35,168 nt of DNA, from IMG/VR virus record IMGVR_UViG_3300037961_000553, positions 1 through 35,168 of that record; one strand, written 5' to 3'. The DNA comes from a virus. Below the pieces are notes generated by a model. That model searched no databases, was not told the DNA's origin, and was given only the letters and a program-made list of their open reading frames with translations. Every line of letters starts with the position of its first letter. Positions within the stretch are counted from its first letter, which is position 1. Positions 30,687 to 35,168 of the stretch are shown here, piece by piece. Position numbers and translations under genes: made by a program.

Positions 30687-31218
30687 CAGTTACCTGACCC
30701 TTTACAACCTTGCCCAGTGTAGAGATAGCTGCTGAATGCTTACGCCATGCTTTGTCAATCTCTTCAACTGACTTAGCTTTGTTGAAGTCTTCGATGATAA
30801 CAGAGCCATCCTCTTCATCCAAGTCCATAGGCAAGTCCTCACCAGCATAGACATTGAGGCCAAGACCGTGGAATGCAATAGCTTTGACCAAGCAACGCTG
30901 TAGAGCTTTGTTGACCTGTGCGCCATCTGGATGTTGAATAGATTTGTTGTGGTTATCCATGACATAGTGAATCTCTGTATGAGTCTGTTCTTCGATAGTG
31001 ACAGACACAGCCACATAGGTATGCCCCTTAGTGTCACGCATAAAGGGTAGTGGATTGTCCTGATTGTCACGGAAGATATGCTTCTCAAACGTAGCACTAG
31101 GATACTTCTCTTTGACGTAAGCCCAAGCCCAAGCCCATGAGAGGTAGTCAAACTTACCTTTCTTTTCTACCTGTGGTGATACATCAAACTTAGATAGTGT
31201 TGACCATACATTACTCAT
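30646..31218 (-). CDS. Single-strand annealing protein, DUF1071/Sak3-like recombinase
   Basis: This anneals complementary single strands in phage recombination, partnered with the exonuclease encoded upstream. The N-terminus has VEKKGKFDYLSWAWAWAYVK, then YPSATFEK, the typical DUF1071 opening. The key C-terminal block VNKALQRCLVKAIAFHGLGL, then YAGEDLP, matches the family. The Lys/Ala-rich tail (FKKAKNKLKAA) is also usual. Two ATGs stand together: the one at 31218 has GGAG at seven bases, the other (31221) at four, so I chose 31218 (190 aa). The start overlaps the exonuclease stop by eight bases. Confidence 0.9.
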   Translation of the reverse strand: MSNVWSTLSKFDVSPQVEKKGKFDYLSWAWAWAYVKEKYPSATFEKHIFRDNQDNPLPFMRDTKGHTYVAVSVTIEEQTHTEIHYVMDNHNKSIQHPDGAQVNKALQRCLVKAIAFHGLGLNVYAGEDLPMDLDEEDGSVIIEDFNKAKSVEEIDKAWRKHSAAISTLGKVVKGQVTDEFKKAKNKLKAA

Positions 31219-32074
31219 CATTCTTCTCCTTTGGTGCAATGTGTGAACATGTTAGTGTGCCAGCACGAGAACGTGTGACACGAATCTTGTGGCCTTTGAG
31301 ATTGCCGCCAATGTCGTAGTCCATACGCCGACATTTCTCAGGCATCTTAGACTTGAATGCATTTTTGGCTTCATCACTTAGCTTGACAGCATCCTTAGCA
31401 TCGATGATGGCCTGAGATACCATACGCATAGTAGAGTCTGTTTCTTCAGACCAATCAGGCAAGTCACGCATATTCATGACGAACATGTCTGAATACTCTA
31501 CAGGAGGCAGTGCAAGTGGAGTTTGTTCAGTACGATACAGGTACATGTTCCAGAATTTTTTGCATTGCTCAACGTAATCATCTTGCCAAGCATGGTCAGC
31601 TTTGATGAGCCGCCATTCTAAACGGCAGCGTACACCGAATAAAGCCACAAGATAGCAGAGGTTGCTGCCAGCCACGAGCATATGATGCTGACATTGTGGC
31701 GCATATAGCTCACATAGTTCGTCCATGTCTTTAAACCCAAAATGAGTTTTAATTTCCACAGGAATAAGAGAGCCAGTAATACAAGCATCAAAGGTAGAAT
31801 GCAGAGGGATAGTGCCAATAAGAGTAGTTTTACCAGCCCCTTCCATGCAGACATTTTGTGCCTCCTGTTCTACCCACTTGTCGATGATGAATGATTCCAT
31901 GTGAGAGCCAGCGTCCATCATAAGCTGAACTTGTTTGCTGGGCTTGAATGTTTCTTCACCACGCTTTTGTGCTGCTAGTGTTTGCCACTGCTCAATATCA
32001 CCAGAGGCGATAACTTTAGCGTCTGATGAGCCGATGTAGGTGGCTCGTTCCTTTAGTTGTGCTTCTGTCAACAT
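31211..32074 (-). CDS. YqaJ-type / lambda-exonuclease-like PD-(D/E)XK nuclease
   Basis: This is the predicted 5'-3' exonuclease that makes single-strand tails for the annealing protein. Motifs in order: YIGSSDAK near residues 13-20, AGSHME with Glu60, STFDACI with Asp96, VEIK with Glu107 and Lys109 (the ExK of the fold), and YAPQCQHHM (124-132), a Tyr/Gln motif of this class. At 287 aa it is a little longer than lambda Exo (226). The start at 32074 follows GAGGAG. Exonuclease and annealing protein overlap by eight bases, the classic two-component arrangement. Confidence 0.9.
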   Translation of the reverse strand: MLTEAQLKERATYIGSSDAKVIASGDIEQWQTLAAQKRGEETFKPSKQVQLMMDAGSHMESFIIDKWVEQEAQNVCMEGAGKTTLIGTIPLHSTFDACITGSLIPVEIKTHFGFKDMDELCELYAPQCQHHMLVAGSNLCYLVALFGVRCRLEWRLIKADHAWQDDYVEQCKKFWNMYLYRTEQTPLALPPVEYSDMFVMNMRDLPDWSEETDSTMRMVSQAIIDAKDAVKLSDEAKNAFKSKMPEKCRRMDYDIGGNLKGHKIRVTRSRAGTLTCSHIAPKEKNDE

Positions 32075-32244
32075 GGTGCTTGCTCCTCACGTTTATCCAT
32101 CTCACGGTTGTAGCATTCGCATTCACCGTTTTTAATTTCATTGTATCCACACTCATGTTCGCAATCTGGTATAGGCATATCTTCCATAATGACATTGCCG
32201 TAAGCTTCTTTACCAGCTTGTTCTTTTGGGTCTTCTTTAGACAT
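32068..32244 (-). CDS. Small Cys-rich acidic protein (58 aa)
   Basis: Function unknown. The N-terminus is charged and polar. The C-terminal half has CEHECGYNEIKNGECECYN, with four Cys in C-x3-C...C-x-C spacing, and a fifth at the last residue, suggesting a metal site. AAGGAGA lies nine bases before ATG 32244, so the longer frame (to 32367), which overlaps the next gene, is rejected. The TGA overlaps the exonuclease start. Confidence 0.7.
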   Translation of the reverse strand: MSKEDPKEQAGKEAYGNVIMEDMPIPDCEHECGYNEIKNGECECYNREMDKREEQAPC

Positions 32245-32254
32245 ATTAGTCTCC

Positions 32255-32461
32255 TTAGTAATCGGCCTGCTTATATAAGTCAGGCCCGCATTCTTCGGCT
32301 TGTTGATCCGCCCATGCATCTTCCATTGCATCACGGAATTTGTAGGGATTGAAGTTTGTGTTGGCATGTCTCCTTACTTTGATGAAGAATAATTCCTTGT
32401 TTTGAACAAGGGGTGATATTTCGGCAGCAAGCCACCGATAGTCTTTTCGGGTAAGTGCCAT
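32255..32461 (-). CDS. Small hypothetical protein (68 aa), first of its cluster
   Basis: I recognise no firm family. It begins with MALTRKDYRWLAAEISPLVQ and has a mixed charged and aromatic middle (FFIKVRRHANTNFNPYKFRD) and an acidic end. The longer frame (to 32488) is rejected because AAGGAGGAG lies about nine bases before the ATG at 32461. It heads the minus cluster that leads to exonuclease and annealing protein, and it shares a 64-bp gap with the divergent regulator gene. Confidence 0.72.
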   Translation of the reverse strand: MALTRKDYRWLAAEISPLVQNKELFFIKVRRHANTNFNPYKFRDAMEDAWADQQAEECGPDLYKQADY

Positions 32462-32472
32462 GTGTCTCCTCC

Positions 32473-32501
32473 TTGCATGACAATTCACATTAACATATTA
32501 T
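32473..32501 (+). promoter_or_regulatory. Promoter for the regulator-resolvase pair
   Basis: TTGCAT (32473-32478) and TATTAT (32496-32501) are 17 bases apart, giving four of six and five of six matches to sigma-70 consensus. They lie 25 bases before the ATG of the Cro-like gene. The 64-bp gap also has to serve the minus gene at 32461, for which I find no clear -35/-10 pair. Confidence 0.6.
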
Positions 32502-32525
32502 TGGCTTGAATAACAGGTGAAGTGA

Positions 32526-32753
32526 ATGAGCGAATCAGAATTTACCTCTGACTTAATCAAGCAGTTTCAGTTGAGGCGTTATCAACTTGGCTTGACCCAG
32601 CCCGATGTTGACCAAAAGATTGGAGTCGCAACGGGACTCTGTGCAAAATGGGAAATGGGTAATAGAAAGCCAACATTGTTTAATGCATACTGCTGGGCAG
32701 AAGCCCTTGGATGCGAGATTAAGCTGGAGGCGAAACATGATATGCGGGATTGA
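32526..32753 (+). CDS. Cro/XRE-type helix-turn-helix regulator (75 aa)
   Basis: This is a DNA-binding regulator. Residues about 14-60 form an XRE/Cro-type five-helix HTH: LRRYQLGLTQPDVDQKIGVA, then KWEMGNRKPTLFNAYCWAEA. The family's Gln of helix 2 (LTQ) and the W-x-x-GxRxP sequence are present. AGGTGAAGTGA precedes the ATG. It is the first gene of a two-gene plus-strand island and overlaps the resolvase start by 17 bases. It may control the divergent early promoters or its own. Confidence 0.85.
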   Translation: MSESEFTSDLIKQFQLRRYQLGLTQPDVDQKIGVATGLCAKWEMGNRKPTLFNAYCWAEALGCEIKLEAKHDMRD

Positions 32754-33219
32754 CCCTGGTCTTACAGGAGGCATAGCGTTTCTACACAACGATGTTGTAT
32801 TGGCGATACGAACACCTGTCATTAAAGTTCAGAAAAAAAATTATCTCAATGTAGGTGAGATTGTGTCATTGCTAATGAAGCATGACCCAGACCACATTTA
32901 TATTGAGAAACAACAAGCAATGCCGAGGCAAGGCGTAGCTAGTACGTTTCGTACTGGTTTTGGCTACGGTATTTACCTTGGCTTGATTATTGCATTAGGC
33001 ATCAAGCATACAGAGGTCACTGCTCGCCAATGGAAGAAAGACCTCTGTGTGCCTGCTGATAAGGATATGGCAAGAGGCATAGCAACAGAACTGTATCCGC
33101 ATGCCTCAAGCCAATGGAAGTTAAAATGTGAAGATGGAGTAGCTGAGTCTACTCTGATTGCTCACTGGGGGGCCAAGTTCCAAACGGATCAAAGCGTCCC
33201 TCAGAAAGAGCTTCGGTAA
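32737..33219 (+). CDS. RuvC-like Holliday junction resolvase
   Basis: This cuts four-way junctions and branched DNA before packaging. The RNase-H-like motifs are visible: GIDPGLTGG with Asp6, IYIEKQQAMP with Glu57, and EDGVAESTLIAHWG with Asp133 and Glu137 (the D-G-x-A-E-A type ending of phage RuvC). At 160 aa it is near E. coli RuvC (173). The frame is open to 32605, but the ATG at 32737, with GGAGG eight bases before it, gives the family N-terminus. It overlaps the regulator gene by 17 bases and the ParB-like gene tail to tail by 71. Confidence 0.9.
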   Translation: MICGIDPGLTGGIAFLHNDVVLAIRTPVIKVQKKNYLNVGEIVSLLMKHDPDHIYIEKQQAMPRQGVASTFRTGFGYGIYLGLIIALGIKHTEVTARQWKKDLCVPADKDMARGIATELYPHASSQWKLKCEDGVAESTLIAHWGAKFQTDQSVPQKELR

Positions 33220-34753
33220 TCTTCTCAACACGAGATGACTTAGTACCGCTTTTGGCGTTACCAAAGAGCCACTCTTCCATCTGGTCTAGCTGGTTGACCT
33301 TCCACTTGTTGACCCACGTTGTGTCTGGTTTGAACCAGTTTTGTAGGTTAAGCTTTTCGTTGAACCCTTCCATTGATTCAGACCTGAAGTCATAGATTGA
33401 TAAACCACGCAGACAACACGCCACAAACAGCTCATCAAGCTCTTTAGCTGGGAGGTTATAACAGTACATAAGTGGAGTAGTGTTGTCACTTTCATAAGCA
33501 GATTCACAAGCTGCGATGTGCCTACCGATAACATCTTCATTAGGTAAACTAGTGTAGCCATTTGGCTCTCCTTCTGCTGGAAAGATTCTTTGTGAGTCAC
33601 AATACACATGACCAATACGATTGACATGATTGTATGTGTAGCCAAGCTTACGATGGCATAGCAAGGATTTGAAAAACTTTACTTTGTCTATCTTGTTTGT
33701 TGACCACATCTCACGAAGTGTTGCATCAGCAAAGTAAGAATAAACCAAATCTTTTTGTGGATTGGAGAATGTAAGAGGCGTAATCTCTTCTTCTGCTTCT
33801 TCCATTTCTTTCTTGGCTTCAGTATCTTCTTTGATGTCCTTGAGTACCATGAGATGTGTATCAAGTGCGTAACGCATAGTGTTGTACGTCACAACCATAA
33901 TCATCTCTGATATGTCATAGTCTTCTTCATTGTAGACAGAGAGGCATCCCCTGAGTTCTGGCATGTCCCAGTGATACTGGTCTTTGGCATAGACAACATC
34001 ATAGTAGCCTTGCTGACGATAATCCTGACATACATTGAAGATATGTTCTTCTTGTAGTTTGTCGAATGCTTCACGATTGGTAATGAACTCTTCATCACCG
34101 AACAAGTCAGCTTCAATACCGAGGCTACTGCGATGTCTTTCAGTATCGAAAAGTGCAGCACTCATAGGAATCTTAGCTGATAGCATAGCTCTTCTGACTG
34201 ATTCTGGATGGAAATGTGTATTGTCTGCCAGAAACTCGTCTTGTTTCTCCTTTGTACCAAGCGTCAGAGCTTGTGCAGCACCCATAGTGAAGTCACCGTT
34301 ACGGAACATAGCCTTGGCGTTATCAGACAGCTCAGAGAGGCTTATACGCTGTTCTACCCACCGTTTGGTTTGACCGAAACGTGCAGCAACAGTATCAAAG
34401 TCTTCTTGACCATCGTTGCACAACGCCATGATGACATCACATTCATCGAGTGGGTGCATGTCTTCACGAATCATATTGGCATGGAGGCCAACTTCTGCAC
34501 TGTCTTCATCTATGACAATACAGTTGATAGGTGTTCCGCCTTTGCCTTTGTAGATAGTCTTGAGAGCATCGAGGCGTCTGTTACCATCGATAACGACATA
34601 GCCCTTGCCGTTGGGAGTTACGACAAGGTTATGCAGCAGACCACAAGACTGTATTGAGGCGCATAAGGCCTTAAACCCAGAGTCACTGGGCTTGACCTTA
34701 CGCACATTATTAGGGGAGTGCTTTAGCTCCTTTAGTTCAATTTGCGTCTGCAT
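33149..34753 (-). CDS. ParB-like DNA-binding protein (534 aa)
   Basis: The predicted DNA-binding protein has the ParB/Srx nucleotide-binding fold. Residues 5-100 show the ParB N-terminal pattern (KHSPNNVRKVKPSDSGFKAL, then VVIDGNRRLDALK, then MIREDMHPLDECDVI), and a KorB-type HTH follows (FDTVAARFGQTKRWVEQRIS, then LSDNAKAMFRNGD). The remaining 330 residues are acidic and unfamiliar. The start at 34753 has ACGGAG upstream and overlaps the preceding gene by 17 bases. With no partner ParA or polymerase seen, a role in replication, transcription or recombination is more likely than plasmid-like partition. Tail-to-tail overlap with the resolvase ends both genes. Confidence 0.85.
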   Translation of the reverse strand: MQTQIELKELKHSPNNVRKVKPSDSGFKALCASIQSCGLLHNLVVTPNGKGYVVIDGNRRLDALKTIYKGKGGTPINCIVIDEDSAEVGLHANMIREDMHPLDECDVIMALCNDGQEDFDTVAARFGQTKRWVEQRISLSELSDNAKAMFRNGDFTMGAAQALTLGTKEKQDEFLADNTHFHPESVRRAMLSAKIPMSAALFDTERHRSSLGIEADLFGDEEFITNREAFDKLQEEHIFNVCQDYRQQGYYDVVYAKDQYHWDMPELRGCLSVYNEEDYDISEMIMVVTYNTMRYALDTHLMVLKDIKEDTEAKKEMEEAEEEITPLTFSNPQKDLVYSYFADATLREMWSTNKIDKVKFFKSLLCHRKLGYTYNHVNRIGHVYCDSQRIFPAEGEPNGYTSLPNEDVIGRHIAACESAYESDNTTPLMYCYNLPAKELDELFVACCLRGLSIYDFRSESMEGFNEKLNLQNWFKPDTTWVNKWKVNQLDQMEEWLFGNAKSGTKSSRVEKITEALSEGRFDPFGTWPPSEQSE

Positions 34754-34982
34754 CTACTTTCTCCGTTTCTTTAGCTACTTGCTCCATTAGAATAGTTTCA
34801 TCTTTGAACTCTATACCACGAAACAATTCAAATTTTTTACCTTCTTGTGGGTAAAGATAAACTGTGTGGTAGTTATTTGATCCTTGCCAAAACTGGATAA
34901 GAATCTGGTCTTGCTCTCCAGCATCCAATGTTACCTTGGTTACTTCCATTGAGACCTGAGACCTATGATACATTCTTGTCAT
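34737..34982 (-). CDS. Small hypothetical protein upstream of the ParB-like gene (81 aa)
   Basis: Function unknown. The N-terminal part looks like a small beta fold (VSMEVTKVTLDAGEQDQILI), the C-terminus acidic (EQVAKETEKVDADAN). GGAGG lies six bases before the ATG at 34982, so the longer frame (from 34994) is not used. The start overlaps the end of the 74-aa gene (stop at 34979, the copy of 17) as ATGA. This proves that the two sides of the circular junction are one operon. Confidence 0.75.
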   Translation of the reverse strand: MTRMYHRSQVSMEVTKVTLDAGEQDQILIQFWQGSNNYHTVYLYPQEGKKFELFRGIEFKDETILMEQVAKETEKVDADAN

Positions 34983-35168
34983 TTGTTCCTCCATACACGA
35001 TATGTGTCATCAGTTAGCTTACGCATAGTAGCAGCAGTATTACCGTATCTACTGCGAATACATTGACACATTCTTACTACTTCATTTTTGCTAACTTCAA
35101 CGCAGTCACCAACTTTCATTTTGGATGCGACTGCTCCAAGATGAGTATGTGAGTGCTTTGGTGGTATT
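34963..35168. repeat. Right copy of the end redundancy
   Basis: This is a direct repeat of 1-206 with five substitutions (35042, 35075, 35086, 35090 and 35125). It carries the same 74-aa gene, in which the changes are three silent and two conservative (Asp to Asn, Ala to Ser). The pattern points to a population variant at the other end of the assembly, not to sequencing noise. Confidence 0.9.
34979..35168 (-). CDS. Second, truncated copy of the 74-aa gene
   Basis: This is the variant copy of the gene at 17-241. The N-terminal 12 codons or so lie beyond the window end. It differs from the first copy by Asp to Asn and Ala to Ser plus three silent changes. Counted once in the circular genome, it is the gene directly upstream of the 81-aa protein. 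Confidence 0.85.
   Translation of the reverse strand, partial: IPPKHSHTHLGAVASKMKVGDCVEVSKNEVVRMCQCIRSRYGNTAATMRKLTDDTYRVWRNK

Noticed and set aside
33149-34753. A plasmid-type partition system (phage-plasmid lifestyle) based on the ParB-like gene.
   Set aside because: No ParA-type ATPase, no replication initiator and no integrase are seen, and ParB-fold proteins also occur in lytic phages. A lysogenic or plasmid state is not supported.

Overview
The window reads as one essentially complete genome of a small tailed phage with a T7-type (podovirus) virion. Bases 1-206 reappear at 34963-35168 with five substitutions, so the unit is about 34,962 bp and closes into a circle (or is circularly permuted). 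GC is roughly 40% by eye. No integrase, tRNA, DNA polymerase, RNA polymerase, primase or helicase is visible. From memory, the size, the T7-like structural genes and the missing RNA polymerase recall the short marine podoviruses typified by pelagiphage HTVC010P. The host is probably a marine bacterium, perhaps an alphaproteobacterium, but this rests on gene content and was not tested by alignment.

Layout. A divergent control region lies at about 4019-4679. It holds two outward-facing copies of a 22-26 bp element, a perfect TTATNCACA (DnaA-box) match between them, a 92-nt long-stem hairpin and a consensus-like promoter. Rightward (4680-29940, + strand) runs one late block. It starts with packaging: small terminase, an unknown protein, large terminase, and an NlpC/P60-like protein. 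Portal, several tiny very basic proteins, scaffold, capsid and a small beta protein follow. Then come three more mini-ORFs, tail tubes A and B, the internal core proteins (gp14-, gp15- and gp16-like, the last carrying a lysozyme domain), an unusually long set of tail-fibre or adhesin genes, and a membrane/lysis cassette ending in a holin-like protein.

Leftward from 4018 (- strand) runs the early block. It continues across the circular junction (base 1 = base 34963) to the ParB-like gene at 33149. It contains many small unknown genes, an SSB, structured intergenic segments and one clear terminator. A second minus-strand group (32461 to 29875) encodes a YqaJ-like exonuclease, a DUF1071/Sak3-like annealing protein, a zinc-ribbon protein and other small proteins. 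Between the two minus groups sits a plus-strand pair, a Cro/XRE-type regulator and a RuvC-like resolvase, with its own promoter.

How it works together (inference). The phage would borrow host polymerases and supply SSB, annealing protein, exonuclease, RuvC-like resolvase and a ParB-like DNA-binding protein. That set suits recombination-driven concatemer formation, followed by resolution and packaging. Standout points are a cupredoxin-like domain inserted in a tail-region protein, the symmetrical divergent control region, several structured non-coding segments, and two chains of stop/start-overlapping basic micro-genes, one of only 14 codons.
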